Below, piece by piece: positions 35,196 through 43,494 of a stretch of DNA of 64,000 nucleotides. The stretch's first letter is position 1. Each line of letters starts with the position of its first letter. The DNA is taken from the NCBI RefSeq assembly GCF_019797825.1, contig NZ_CP081855.1, forward strand, positions 620,001 through 684,000, given 5' to 3'. Origin of the DNA: Limosilactobacillus panis (GTDB taxonomy: Bacteria > Bacillota > Bacilli > Lactobacillales > Lactobacillaceae). Both the position numbers and the translations under genes were made by a program. Below the pieces are notes generated by a model, which was not told where the DNA came from, searched no databases, and saw only the letters and a list, made by a program, of their open reading frames with translations.

Positions 35196-36776
35196 TTACT
35201 TTAAGTGAACGGTTATTCGAACCTTTTCTTGATGGGGCTTAATTGTAAGCTCGGTTTGTCCATTCACTGCTTTGCAATTTATAACCGTCTTATTTTTACA
35301 GTAATTCTGACCATAGTTAACTAGCGGTAGGGTAACCTTATTAATATGATTAATATTGAGATCTGGAATCGTATAAGTTACTGAATTGTAATTGTAAGAA
35401 ACGTGATTTTTTTGAAGTTTGCTTGTATGATTATTTACTTTTATATTTTTATTGTAAACAGGTATTTTATCTTTTGGATTTTTGTAAGCATCAGCTAAAC
35501 TAACATTATTAAGCGCCTTGAGTGGAAGATAATCAGCATAAGTAGCAGAAGTTGCAATTGTGTTGTAACTGTGCGGATCATTAATGATAGGTCCACCATT
35601 ATGATATGCATTATAACAATAAGTGATCGTAAATAAATTAATACATAGTAAAATTGTGGTTGTAAGAAATGTTCCTAATTTACTTTTTGAAAGGACAAAT
35701 GAACTGCAATATGAGATGCAAAAACTAGTAACACCTAAAAATCTCCACGGAAATTGAAGAATTACTAAAGGCGTATGTTGGAAAATAAACCACGGTATAA
35801 GTTTAGTAGAGGCCAAAAGAAAGAAGAGACCAAGAAATAACATTTGGAGATTCAACTTATTAAGTTTATGAACGAAAATTAAACAAATTAAACACAGAAT
35901 TAGTAATATAATACCAATGTTAACATCACATAAAGTTATCGGGGAAGCATTATTGAATGAATTTAAAAATAAAGTACTGGGAGTTAAAGCAGTGTTATTC
36001 AAAAGCCCGGTTAGGTCTGCTGGAATAATCTTTCCGGAACGACGTAATGCGAACATTTGAGTAAAAATCGGTACTGTTAAAATGATAACAATTCCTATAC
36101 TAGCGGTTAGTCTTTTAATAACTTTCAATGTAATTGAATGATAATTCAGTAACAGAAAGCAAAAAATAAACATCGAAAAGATGATGACCGATAAAAAGTG
36201 ACTATATGCTGTTAAAGTTATCCCTAAAGGAAATAAAAGCCAATTTTTGTGATCCTTATTTTTTAGCAAATTTACTATTCCTAAGAAAGTAACCGGTAAA
36301 AGGGCCAAAGCAATGTATGCAGCAATATCAGCACGTTGCATTATTTGCAGCATTAGATAGCCACTATTATTATAAATAATACTAAACCAGGCAGCCTGAC
36401 GTTTTGATTTAGTTATGGCTTGAATACACTTGTAGGATATGACAAAAGAGATAAAAACAAAGATAAATAATACAATTAGGTATGCTTTAACAGGATTAAT
36501 TAATAATCTCATTAGAGCAAACGGGTATAAAAATAGGTATGGATAAAATTTATTAACGGCTAATCCCACGTGTTGGAAGGCAAAAGAACCACTGGATGAT
36601 AAAATATGACCGCTTTTAATACTTTGGGCTAATTCTTCAATTCTATTGAGATGAAAGGAAGAATCCCAACCTATAAGAATTCCAGAATGAAAACCAACAA
36701 TAAAAATTGCAAAAGTGCTAAATAAAAAGTAAGCAAAACAAAATAAATCCGGATGTAATTTTATATACTTTTTCAC
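35196..36776 (-). CDS. GT-C-like polytopic membrane protein (PTPS-related / YfhO-like)
   Basis: Protein of 526 residues with roughly ten to twelve membrane helices and a C-terminal extracellular beta-rich tail of about 150 residues. The early loop GWDSSFHLNRIEELAQSIKSG, the NKFYPYLFLYPFAL helix and LQFPWRFLGV match the membrane family annotated as 6-pyruvoyl-tetrahydropterin synthase related, which shares a GT-C glycosyltransferase plan; the Asp in GWDSSFH is at the expected catalytic position. Much more AT-rich than its neighbours, and flanked by an IS remnant. Probably cargo that alters surface glycans (inference). A weak GGAGG-like GGAGGCCT precedes the start. Confidence 0.75.
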   Translation of the reverse strand: MKKYIKLHPDLFCFAYFLFSTFAIFIVGFHSGILIGWDSSFHLNRIEELAQSIKSGHILSSSGSFAFQHVGLAVNKFYPYLFLYPFALMRLLINPVKAYLIVLFIFVFISFVISYKCIQAITKSKRQAAWFSIIYNNSGYLMLQIMQRADIAAYIALALLPVTFLGIVNLLKNKDHKNWLLFPLGITLTAYSHFLSVIIFSMFIFCFLLLNYHSITLKVIKRLTASIGIVIILTVPIFTQMFALRRSGKIIPADLTGLLNNTALTPSTLFLNSFNNASPITLCDVNIGIILLILCLICLIFVHKLNKLNLQMLFLGLFFLLASTKLIPWFIFQHTPLVILQFPWRFLGVTSFCISYCSSFVLSKSKLGTFLTTTILLCINLFTITYCYNAYHNGGPIINDPHSYNTIATSATYADYLPLKALNNVSLADAYKNPKDKIPVYNKNIKVNNHTSKLQKNHVSYNYNSVTYTIPDLNINHINKVTLPLVNYGQNYCKNKTVINCKAVNGQTELTIKPHQEKVRITVHLK

Positions 36777-37064
36777 GTAAATAGGCCTCCAAAATTTAAT
36801 ACAGTTCCAATTATATAATTGGCCTGAGTTCCCCTGTCAATAAAATAGACAATTTAAATAGAGACTTTTTTGTCCTATGTCACAACTAGATTTTGAATTT
36901 GAGTTTCAGTAGATAATACATGATATATACCCCCCCCGGGAGCCAAAATTTTTAAAATTACCGCTTGCACACAAGACGATTGGAATGTGTGCGCTCTTTT
37001 CAATAGCAAAGTAGGGCGGGGGAGTGTTTCATGCTAGAATATGAATGTGTATGGTAATTTGAGT

Positions 37065-37100
37065 AAAGGCGGCTATGCGAGGGCTGCCTTTTCTTTTTTT
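37065..37100 (+). terminator. plus-strand terminator in the island
   Basis: Stem AAAGGCGGC / GGGCTGCCTTTT with loop TATGCGA, then TTTTTTT. It faces the opposite way to the surrounding genes. Confidence 0.7.
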
Positions 37101-37126
37101 ATGGGGCCGAAAGTGTCAGAAATCCC

Positions 37127-37152
37127 TTTTTAGGGTGTCTGGAATGTCGGAA
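37127..37152 (+). repeat. dispersed island repeat, copy 1
   Basis: TTTTAGGGTGTC followed by GGAATGTCGGAAT (differing at two positions from 39369-39394). A shorter relative lies at 39861-39883. Confidence 0.6.
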
Positions 37153-37162
37153 TCATCCCCAG

Positions 37163-37528
37163 CTAGTGCATAAGCTTGTAGGCCAACAACAAGGCTTTAC
37201 GTTGTCGATGATAGAAGTTGCCATCTGTGATCTGGTAATGGTTCGCTGCCAACTCTGCCAGTGTCGTTTTGGTGCGGTGCCGCTTAATAAATCGTTGATC
37301 TAAGATTATCCCACTGGCCTGGTCAACCTTACCAACTGCGGTAACAATATGCTGCCGGGCTTTTAGTTCAGCTATGGCCCTTATATGTTCTAGTTGTTCC
37401 TGGTCGGTCGCTCTAGGGTCGCTATCGTCTACTCTAAGCGATATTAGTTGCCAGTCCTTGAATTGTCTTAGGTAGTCTTTAGCAATGGTGGCGGCTGCCT
37501 TTTCTCCACTTGTGGGGATGATTGACAC
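37163..37528 (-). CDS. ArpU-like late transcriptional regulator
   Basis: Protein of 121 residues. The C-terminal pattern ITDGNFYHRQRKALLLAYKL resembles the sigma-region-4-like helix-turn-helix of ArpU/RinA phage regulators (about residues 70-118); the N-terminal half is helical with a LEHIRAIAELKARQ segment. In phages and satellites such proteins switch on packaging or late genes and sit just before the terminase region, as here. The start overlaps GGGGATGATTG. Homology is by pattern only. Confidence 0.65.
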   Translation of the reverse strand: MSIIPTSGEKAAATIAKDYLRQFKDWQLISLRVDDSDPRATDQEQLEHIRAIAELKARQHIVTAVGKVDQASGIILDQRFIKRHRTKTTLAELAANHYQITDGNFYHRQRKALLLAYKLMH

Positions 37529-37632
37529 GGGATAAACACTCCAATTACAATGAATTTGGGTTTCATCTATATTTCAAGGCGTGCTTTCCTGCGCTGTCTT
37601 TGGCCCGTTGTTAATTCAACGGGTCTTTTTTA

Positions 37633-37785
37633 TTACTGCCACTTAATCAAGCATACCAGGACGATAGCAACTATTATCCCGGCTGTAATTATGGTGGTGG
37701 TCCAGTAGGCCACTGCTATCGAAACGTGAAAGACGATGGCCACTAAGCGATAGAACATATAATCATCAAATGAGTTAAGTAACAT
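37633..37785 (-). CDS. small membrane protein, 50 aa
   Basis: Short frame reading MLLNSFDDYMFYRLVAIVFH then a hydrophobic stretch of about 30 residues (VSIAVAYWTTTIITAGIIVA) and a short KWQ end. The upstream GGGGGATGATTAAGA serves as ribosome site. Not recognised; one- or two-helix small proteins of this kind are frequent in phage early operons. Confidence 0.55.
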   Translation of the reverse strand: MLLNSFDDYMFYRLVAIVFHVSIAVAYWTTTIITAGIIVAIVLVCLIKWQ

Positions 37786-37811
37786 TCTTAATCATCCCCC
37801 AAACTATCTAA

Positions 37812-37851
37812 AAAGGCCATTGCTCTAAACGTTATTAGGGTAATGGCCTTT
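37812..37851. terminator. hairpin between two small genes
   Basis: Perfect 10-bp stem AAAGGCCATT / AATGGCCTTT, 20-nt loop; on the minus strand it ends in TTTTTA. Confidence 0.65.
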
Positions 37852-37853
37852 AG

Positions 37854-37934
37854 TTACTGTAACGAATTATCAATTAGTTCATTTAATTCTTGTTGGCCCT
37901 TTTCAATCATTTTACCTAAATCAAGACTATCCAT
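37854..37934 (-). CDS. very small protein, 26 aa
   Basis: Frame MDSLDLGKMIEKGQQELNEL... of 26 residues, acidic and helical, preceded by the very strong GGGGGGGTGATCGCT. The ribosome site is the main support; no family is recognised. Confidence 0.45.
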   Translation of the reverse strand: MDSLDLGKMIEKGQQELNELIDNSLQ

Positions 37935-38302
37935 AGCGATCACCCCCCCCAATTATTAACTACGAATCAGCAAGGGATGTAAGGTTTTGAGGGGTTCCAT
38001 ATAACTACGAATCATATAGCAACGTTAACATTTGTTAGCATTCGATTAACTACGATCATCCCCACACACCTGGTCATTTTGTGCAACCCTTTATTGCTAG
38101 GATTGCCGTTGTGCCAGCCTTTAGGATGCTGTGTGCATGGTTCACTTTGCATGGAACATTTATCAAAACAATTCCAGCATTTTCTACATTCCAGTGACTA
38201 CAAATATCCCCGATAATGTCCAATTTTGTACAATGTTATTAGTGCTGCGTTACTGTCCTATCAACGTTTAGGCAATTCCAAACAGTTGTGAAGTGCATGT
38301 AA
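37935..38302. repeat. intergenic repeat region with TAACTACGA repeats
   Basis: About 370 bp without a gene. Three direct copies of TAACTACGAATCA or TAACTACGATCATCCCC lie at 37957, 38002 and 38047, spaced exactly 45 bp apart. Two related copies (TAACTACAAT...) lie at 38854 and 38884. They look like binding sites for an island regulator or a second iteron set. The remainder is AT-rich and featureless to me. Confidence 0.6.
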
Positions 38303-38683
38303 CTAATCTGCCATTATTCCAATGTTTTTGTAGGCGGTTGTTACCTTATTGCTGTAATAGCCTGCGTAAAAGCGGCGGTGCTTCTGGTATACAAACCCCA
38401 GCAACTCCATGTTGCACTTGAATTGTCGATTAGTTAGCGGCTCCAGTCCTTGCTGATTACAGTAATCTTTGTAGTATTCGTAAGTTTGACGACAAGGGCT
38501 ATATAATCGCCGATCTTTCTTCACCCGGCCCGAAAATACGAAACTAACTACCGTTTTTTCTGCCTGGTCCTTGTGGCGAACTCTGAAATGGTAATCCTTT
38601 TTACTTGCTGCCATCCACTGTGCCAGGTTTCGATTATTGAAAACATATCGTCCACGATACCAGCTCAAATTTATCAACTCCAT
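38303..38683 (-). CDS. primase C-terminal-like winged-helix protein
   Basis: Protein of 126 residues. The segment YSPCRQTYEYYKDYCNQQGL then PLTNRQFKCNMELLGF resembles the winged-helix domain found at the C-terminus of phage D5-type primase-helicases, here as a separate protein. It may bind DNA together with the helicase encoded at 41-42.7 kb (inference). The N-terminal half is basic (KKDYHFRVRHKDQAEK) and unrecognised. Confidence 0.5.
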   Translation of the reverse strand: MELINLSWYRGRYVFNNRNLAQWMAASKKDYHFRVRHKDQAEKTVVSFVFSGRVKKDRRLYSPCRQTYEYYKDYCNQQGLEPLTNRQFKCNMELLGFVYQKHRRFYAGYYSNKVTTAYKNIGIMAD

Positions 38684-38893
38684 TCTGCCATATATCGTTA
38701 TTTTCCTTTGTAAGTCCGTCTAAGCAACTTTAAGTACTGAATGATAAATTATATTACTTACTAGCTAGGCGGTCTTAAACTGGCCTAATTTTTAACGTAA
38801 TTAGGTATATAGAACATATGATCTATATTCTTAGTGTATCTTGCTGCTTATATAACTACAATTCCATTCCCTTTTCCAACAAATAACTACAAT

Positions 38894-38950
38894 CATCCCC
38901 AGACTATTGTTGATATAACAACGATCTGGGGATGTTAGTTTTAAGCGATT
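38894..38950. terminator. hairpin at the end of the 38.9-kb gene
   Basis: Perfect 10-bp stem CATCCCCAGA / TCTGGGGATG with a 31-nt loop; the TTAGTTTT side is on the plus strand. It overlaps one TAACTAC repeat. Confidence 0.6.
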
Positions 38951-39359
38951 AGTCTGGAATATAGGGATGCTCACCAATATTCAGCGCTCTAATTATCTGG
39001 GATAGCTTATCGAAACAGTTTCCAGTGACTGTTAGTTCATTGTCTGCTGCCAGTTGGTCAATTTCATTATCAATGAACTTTGAAAAGGCTTGGGTCTGTT
39101 GTAGCAGCTTGTTATAGCTGCCTACAAGCTGCCGATCACGTTCTAGTAGTGTGGGAATGCTGTGCTTGAAAATTCCCAGGTCATCAAACAGGCGCCGTTT
39201 AACAAATGGTATTTTGATGAAACCATGCTCTAGCTTTTGGCGGTTAGCATTCCACCGCCTGTCCAGTTCGTGTAATTGCTCTTGCTGATCTTGGCTTTCG
39301 TTGATCTGTACCAGGATGCGGTTCACTCTTTTAATCGTACTAAGTTTATCCATTGTCAT
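38949..39359 (-). CDS. hypothetical island protein, 136 aa
   Basis: Helical protein with a predicted coiled-coil character (KRVNRILVQINESQDQQEQL, then repeated Leu/Gln heptads to about residue 50) and a second helical part from 85 to 115. No membrane segment, no known domain. Ribosome site GAGGATGAC. A copy of the dispersed TTTTAGGGTGTC repeat lies in its 5' region. Confidence 0.6.
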   Translation of the reverse strand: MTMDKLSTIKRVNRILVQINESQDQQEQLHELDRRWNANRQKLEHGFIKIPFVKRRLFDDLGIFKHSIPTLLERDRQLVGSYNKLLQQTQAFSKFIDNEIDQLAADNELTVTGNCFDKLSQIIRALNIGEHPYIPD

Positions 39360-39368
39360 CCTCTTTTC

Positions 39369-39394
39369 TTTTAGGGTGTCCAGAATGTCGGAAT
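39369..39394 (+). repeat. dispersed island repeat, copy 2
   Basis: TTTTAGGGTGTC then AGAATGTCGGAAT-like sequence; 24 of 26 positions match the copy at 37127-37152. Confidence 0.6.
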
Positions 39395-39451
39395 TGGCCT
39401 TTTAGTGTATGAAAAATCTGAATATCTTTTTATGGTGTGGTCAATGTGCCT

Positions 39452-39841
39452 TTAACGTGGTTCATAGTTCACCAGGTCAGCATAGGGGATGCCAGTCTGC
39501 TGCTCAAAGTAATCAGCGAACCCCTTGTTTGAATTGGCTTCATATTCTCTCACGTGTTCAAAGTTGCCACCGTGTGCCTCTACGTACTGCCGTAACAATC
39601 TGATATCAGTCGGGACTAAACACGGTGGGTAACTGTGTGAGTAACGGGCCAGGCGCTTGCTTCTATCCTCTAGTGGCGGCTCCAATATATCCAGGTCAAA
39701 TGTCCCGGTGTCGGTGTAATACTCCAGGCCAGCGCCGACTGTTTCGTTGAGCTGAACATACAAAACATTGGTGTCTTTTCGTTCAGCACCGATCTTCTGC
39801 TGTAAGGAATTAAATTGTTTACTGCTCAATTGTTTAACCAT
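39452..39841 (-). CDS. hypothetical island protein, 129 aa
   Basis: Acidic soluble protein with YDLDILEPP-like FDLDILEPPLEDRSKRLARY and a C-terminal HGGNFEHVREYEANSNKGF. Not recognised. Ribosome site AGCAGGTGTAAGC. It adjoins the iteron region and a relative of the dispersed repeat lies just upstream (39861-39883). Confidence 0.6.
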   Translation of the reverse strand: MVKQLSSKQFNSLQQKIGAERKDTNVLYVQLNETVGAGLEYYTDTGTFDLDILEPPLEDRSKRLARYSHSYPPCLVPTDIRLLRQYVEAHGGNFEHVREYEANSNKGFADYFEQQTGIPYADLVNYEPR

Positions 39842-40056
39842 GCTTACACCTGCTTTCTTTTTATAGGGTGTCCAATGTGCCTATACCGACAACAGACAAT
39901 TAGTAAATGATTGTCGGCAACTATTGTCGGTAGCTCAATCCTTTGATAACACTAGCTTTTTAAGCCATTACCGACAAACAGACAATTATTTTAGGAAAAA
40001 TCTCTTTTAAAGAGAAAACACGTATTTTTGGGATACTTTCTTTTATATGTAATATT

Positions 40057-41034
40057 ACGCGTGGTGCTAGTGAAACTTTTCTAGACAATACTCCATATTA
40101 GATGCTAAAATTGCCACTTCTAACCGTTCTTGAAAGCCTGCTAAACTTCGCGCACGATTATTTTCGGCATTATAGTATTTTAATAACGAAAAGTCGGTCT
40201 CAATCGTTCGGCGAATTGCTTTTAGGATTCGTGAATTATGCTTCTTAGCGCCAGCCATGTTTTGACGAAATGGAGTCCAAAGCTCATAGCCATCACTAAC
40301 TAGGTCGGTATGAAGCTGACGGCTAACATAGCCAACATCTGCTAATAAAAAGTGCTCAAGTGGCATAGTGTTTAAGATTAATTCTTCGGCGACCTTACTA
40401 TCATGGACAGAAGCTTTAGTAACGATGTAGTTGAGCAAGTAACCATCACTACTAACAATCATGTGGACTTTAAACCCATAGTAATACTGTTTTTTCGTAG
40501 CGTTATAGCCAATATCAGTACTTCCCCGAAAAATCTTGGCTCGATAATTGCGAACTGGATGACAAACTGGTACTGGAAAGCTATCAATAATTAGGAATTG
40601 TCCATGTAAATCAACATCTTGGTTTAGCTTTCGCCTAATTAAACTGAGTAACGGTAGTAATTGGCGAGTGCGACGGTTGAAACGTGACCGAGAAATGGAG
40701 CTCACCAAGATCATACAAAAGCGTCGTTGCGATTCGATTCCTAACTGAGTTTGGCAAATCAGAAGGGCTATTAGGGTACTATCATCAACTTTAACTTGGT
40801 TGATGTTCGGTCGTTGAACGAGCTTTTTAGGTGCATAAAGCTTATACCAGCGATGGCAGGTACGGTTTAATTGAGCAAAATTAACTTGTAAATGATGGCA
40901 ATAGTGGTTAGACTTAAGAAGGTTCAACATGATTAAGGCTCTTTTCTATTTAAGTTTTGTATCACTTAATAGTCTAACCATGTTGGGCTTTTTTTGTAAA
41001 ATCAAACATACTAATGAGTACTAGCACCACGCGT
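40057..41034 (-). mobile_element. IS982-family insertion sequence
   Basis: 978 bp with perfect 15-bp terminal inverted repeats (ACGCGTGGTGCTAGT / ACTAGCACCACGCGT), flanked by a perfect 10-bp duplication ATGTAATATT (40047-40056 and 41035-41044). Identical ends and duplication indicate a recent insertion. Confidence 0.95.
40067..40930 (-). CDS. IS982-family transposase
   Basis: DDE transposase of 287 residues, the normal length. Seen: the N-terminal SNHYCHHLQVNFAQLNR, the first catalytic Asp in FLIIDSFPVPVCHPVR, the second in FLLADVGYVSRQLH, and the Glu in RRTIETDFSLLKYY. The stop codon lies in the left inverted repeat. Intact and flanked by perfect ends, so probably active or recently active. 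Confidence 0.95.
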   Translation of the reverse strand: MLNLLKSNHYCHHLQVNFAQLNRTCHRWYKLYAPKKLVQRPNINQVKVDDSTLIALLICQTQLGIESQRRFCMILVSSISRSRFNRRTRQLLPLLSLIRRKLNQDVDLHGQFLIIDSFPVPVCHPVRNYRAKIFRGSTDIGYNATKKQYYYGFKVHMIVSSDGYLLNYIVTKASVHDSKVAEELILNTMPLEHFLLADVGYVSRQLHTDLVSDGYELWTPFRQNMAGAKKHNSRILKAIRRTIETDFSLLKYYNAENNRARSLAGFQERLEVAILASNMEYCLEKFH

Positions 41035-41155
41035 ATGTAATATTCCTATGTCGGTTTGTCGGTTTGTCGGTTTATACTTGTTAATTCCTTGTATATCACG
41101 GGACTATTAAAACCGACAATTTTTTAATATTAAATTATTTTGTCGGTTTTGAGCC

Positions 41156-42733
41156 TTATTTGTCGGTTTTGTCAAAAAGTGGTTGGCACTTATTTGGATT
41201 AACCTTGATACCGTATTTGTAATGTTGGTCTAGGTGGTCCAGCTTATCTATATCGCTATTATTCCAATAAGTAAGTGGTGCCAAGTTCTTTCTTGAATAT
41301 TCCCACCCTTTATTGGCCATTAGTGGTTTGGCTCTTCTGGTAAATGTATTCTGTTTAATCTTCTGTGGATTGTTCTCAAAGTCCATAGCGGCTAGGAAAA
41401 ACTTAAATAGGAATGAGACGGGAATACGAGTGCTTTCCAGCTCTGGTAAATACTCCTCGATAAAATGATCTACGCTGTCGTTGTCCTCTTTGATGTCCTT
41501 AATGATCTCCCGGCTTTCTGCGGTGTCTTGTAACACGTCTGGGGTCATGCTAAGGGCTTTTCTTAATACGAACTCTAGCAGCCGCTGGTCCTTGATGTAT
41601 TCATCCTTGATGCGCTTATTGGCTGGAGTAGCTTCGTATTGATGATTGAATACGATTACCCGGAAACGCCTAAAAAGGGCGTCTGTGGTGTCACTAAAAC
41701 GGGGGATGCCGTTCATAGACTGGATAATAAAGTTATTGAAACGGTAGTTAAACGGGGCTAGTCCTTTAGGATTGATGAGGACGTTCTCGCCAGTGGCCAC
41801 ACTTTTAAAATTCTCACTGGTGCGATTATAGTCATTAGGATTGTTATCATCCCCAATTAGTAGGGCCTTACCAGTTGCACTGGCCAGTTTGAAATCATCT
41901 TCAAACTCTTTTAGTTTCAATGAGCCGTAGTTACCAGCGCCTACCAGGTTCTCTAGCAACCGTTCAAACGTACTTTTTCCGGTGCGGCCTTGTCCACTAT
42001 CTACCAGAAAAATAGCAACGTCAGTGGTTAGGTTAGGATTAACAACAGCTGAAATGGTTTGCCACAATAGCAATAACTTTTCCTGGTCATCGCCTGCAAT
42101 CTGTTGAAACCACTCCGACAAGCTCCAGCCGTTGAATGATGGTTCAGTAGCGTTGGAATTAAAGCTGGTCATGATCTTGTGTCTGAATACGTATTTAGGC
42201 GAGAACGGCTCTAATTGGTGGGTATGCTGATTAAAGACACCGTTATTAACGGGAATAAGCCATTTACTGCGAGTTTCCATAAGGCGGTGGCTATCTAGGA
42301 ATAAGTAGTTCATAACTTCTTTTAGTTGGCGAGTGGTTAGGGTCCGCTCCACACAAGTAGCTAGTTTTTTCAACAAGCGGTGGCTTTCTTTATATGTGCC
42401 GCTGTCTAGGTCATAAAATGAAACCTGGCCATGCTCCATTTCTTCATCATCATTGGCAATTATCCCGTAATTTAGGTGACGCTCTAATATGTCCGCTACT
42501 ATACGTGGTGAGGGGTGAAATACCTTAACGTTGTCATTCTTAAATTCCTTTTTATGCTTATCTCGCCACTTTTGGCCATCGTGTTGTAATTGCTGTTCTA
42601 ACTCTTTCATGGATCGCGGCGGTGTCTCCTGTTTACGTTGCTGGTCAAGGTCACGAAATAAAGCATTAATTCCTAATTTCTTTACTACTGGATTATTGGG
42701 GGCTAGTGCTTGTCTTTTCTTACTCACTTTCAC
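41156..42733 (-). CDS. phage-type replicative helicase (D5/P4-like)
   Basis: ATP-driven helicase predicted to open the island's origin. It has 525 residues: an N-terminal D5-type part (VEMRSKWLIPVNNGVFNQ-like sequence near 145-170), then an SF3 helicase core with Walker A GQGRTGKST (247-255), Walker B ALLIGDDNN (290-298) and an IQSMNGIPRF sensor region. The last iteron lies within its 3' end. The start overlaps the PrimPol gene by 4 nt, so primase and helicase are coupled. This is the pri-rep pair of PICIs. Confidence 0.9.
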   Translation of the reverse strand: MKVSKKRQALAPNNPVVKKLGINALFRDLDQQRKQETPPRSMKELEQQLQHDGQKWRDKHKKEFKNDNVKVFHPSPRIVADILERHLNYGIIANDDEEMEHGQVSFYDLDSGTYKESHRLLKKLATCVERTLTTRQLKEVMNYLFLDSHRLMETRSKWLIPVNNGVFNQHTHQLEPFSPKYVFRHKIMTSFNSNATEPSFNGWSLSEWFQQIAGDDQEKLLLLWQTISAVVNPNLTTDVAIFLVDSGQGRTGKSTFERLLENLVGAGNYGSLKLKEFEDDFKLASATGKALLIGDDNNPNDYNRTSENFKSVATGENVLINPKGLAPFNYRFNNFIIQSMNGIPRFSDTTDALFRRFRVIVFNHQYEATPANKRIKDEYIKDQRLLEFVLRKALSMTPDVLQDTAESREIIKDIKEDNDSVDHFIEEYLPELESTRIPVSFLFKFFLAAMDFENNPQKIKQNTFTRRAKPLMANKGWEYSRKNLAPLTYWNNSDIDKLDHLDQHYKYGIKVNPNKCQPLFDKTDK

Positions 42734-43494
42734 AACTCCTCTTTTAAGACGCTGGCAACAATCCTACCAACTTCGGTATCATCCAACGGCGGTGTATTGA
42801 ATTGGTTAGCATAGTTTAGCAATGTCCAAACGGTTTCATTCTCTGCGCCTGCGTGTATCATCTGCCCACACAAGCGAGTTAGGTAATCATTGCGACAACC
42901 CTCTGGCGCTCCTGTAACGATGTTGTCTAGCACCATTCCGGTCCATTTCTTTTTTGCCTGGTAACTAGCCTGGCGTGGTTCTCTCACGGTAGGATGGTGG
43001 TTATAAATCATCTTTAATAGGGTTTGACTTGGCTGTTTTATTGCTGCGGTAGCGTTAAGCCACCTGTACTCACCTTTTTCTGTTGTTGACGGTGGCACTA
43101 GCACGTAATTATTAGGGTGTGCCTTGATGTCAACGCCTGGCAGCAGACCAATTGCCTGCGTTAAGTGGCTGTCTGGTGGTTTCATGTAAAACATTTGATA
43201 ACCACCACTTGCTGTTTTTTGTGTCCGGGTGGGCAATATAACGCCAGATGGTAACTGTTTAATGGACTTCATTCCGTCCTTGCCATGTGCTTTTTTCGTA
43301 TCAATATCCACCACGAAAAAGCTGGTAGTACGTAATGCAATATTGGCGGTAGGGTATTTAGTCCAGTATTCCTTTATCTGGTCGGTAGTGAGTGCCGGGC
43401 GGCCTGCGAACTTGATTAGGGGATGTTTACCCTTCATTGGTAAAACTGAATAGCCTAATCTTGCGTATTTGAGTGCGCTCTGTAATTTATCCAT
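42730..43494 (-). CDS. PrimPol-type primase/polymerase
   Basis: Makes primers for island replication. It has 254 residues. N-terminal primase-polymerase domain: YARLGYSVLPMKGKHPL, the metal-binding VVDIDTKK (Asp63, Asp65), and TASGGYQMFY, where the family usually has a His after SGG, here Gln. A C-terminal primase-associated helix part (CRNDYLTRLCGQMIHAG, NPPLDD-like NTPPLDDTEVGRIVASV) follows. Overlaps its neighbours by 4 and 8 nt. Confidence 0.88.
   Translation of the reverse strand: MDKLQSALKYARLGYSVLPMKGKHPLIKFAGRPALTTDQIKEYWTKYPTANIALRTTSFFVVDIDTKKAHGKDGMKSIKQLPSGVILPTRTQKTASGGYQMFYMKPPDSHLTQAIGLLPGVDIKAHPNNYVLVPPSTTEKGEYRWLNATAAIKQPSQTLLKMIYNHHPTVREPRQASYQAKKKWTGMVLDNIVTGAPEGCRNDYLTRLCGQMIHAGAENETVWTLLNYANQFNTPPLDDTEVGRIVASVLKEEL

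Larger units (their letters stand above)
36777..37162. other. intergenic region with possible packaging site
   Basis: About 385 bp, no gene. It contains a C-run followed by GGGAGCC (36940-36955), an inverted repeat GCTTGCACAC ... GTGTGCGC, an extended -10-like TGCTAGAATATG (37032) and a plus-strand terminator (37065-37100), then a copy of a dispersed repeat (37127-37152). By position, just past the ArpU-like gene, it is where cos or pac would be expected in a satellite. Confidence 0.45.
39885..41168. other. putative replication origin (iteron array), split by IS982
   Basis: Ten TGTCGGT/ACCGACA sites: on the left at 39885, 39912, 39925 and 39970; on the right a perfect tandem of three 8-bp units TGTCGGTT (41049-41072), then 41111, 41141 and 41161. 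The CCGACAAxCAGACAATTA block occurs twice on the left. AT-rich DNA lies between them. It directly follows the helicase gene, as in SaPI-type origins. Removing the IS and one target copy joins the two halves into about 0.3 kb. Confidence 0.7.

Noticed and set aside
35045..35242. 65-residue plus-strand frame in the IS remnant
   Set aside because: It is the complement of the transposase remnant and the end of the cargo gene; no ribosome site.
37957..38063. CRISPR array from the regular 45-bp repeats
   Set aside because: Only three copies of a 13-bp core, intervals partly similar, and no cas genes anywhere in the window.
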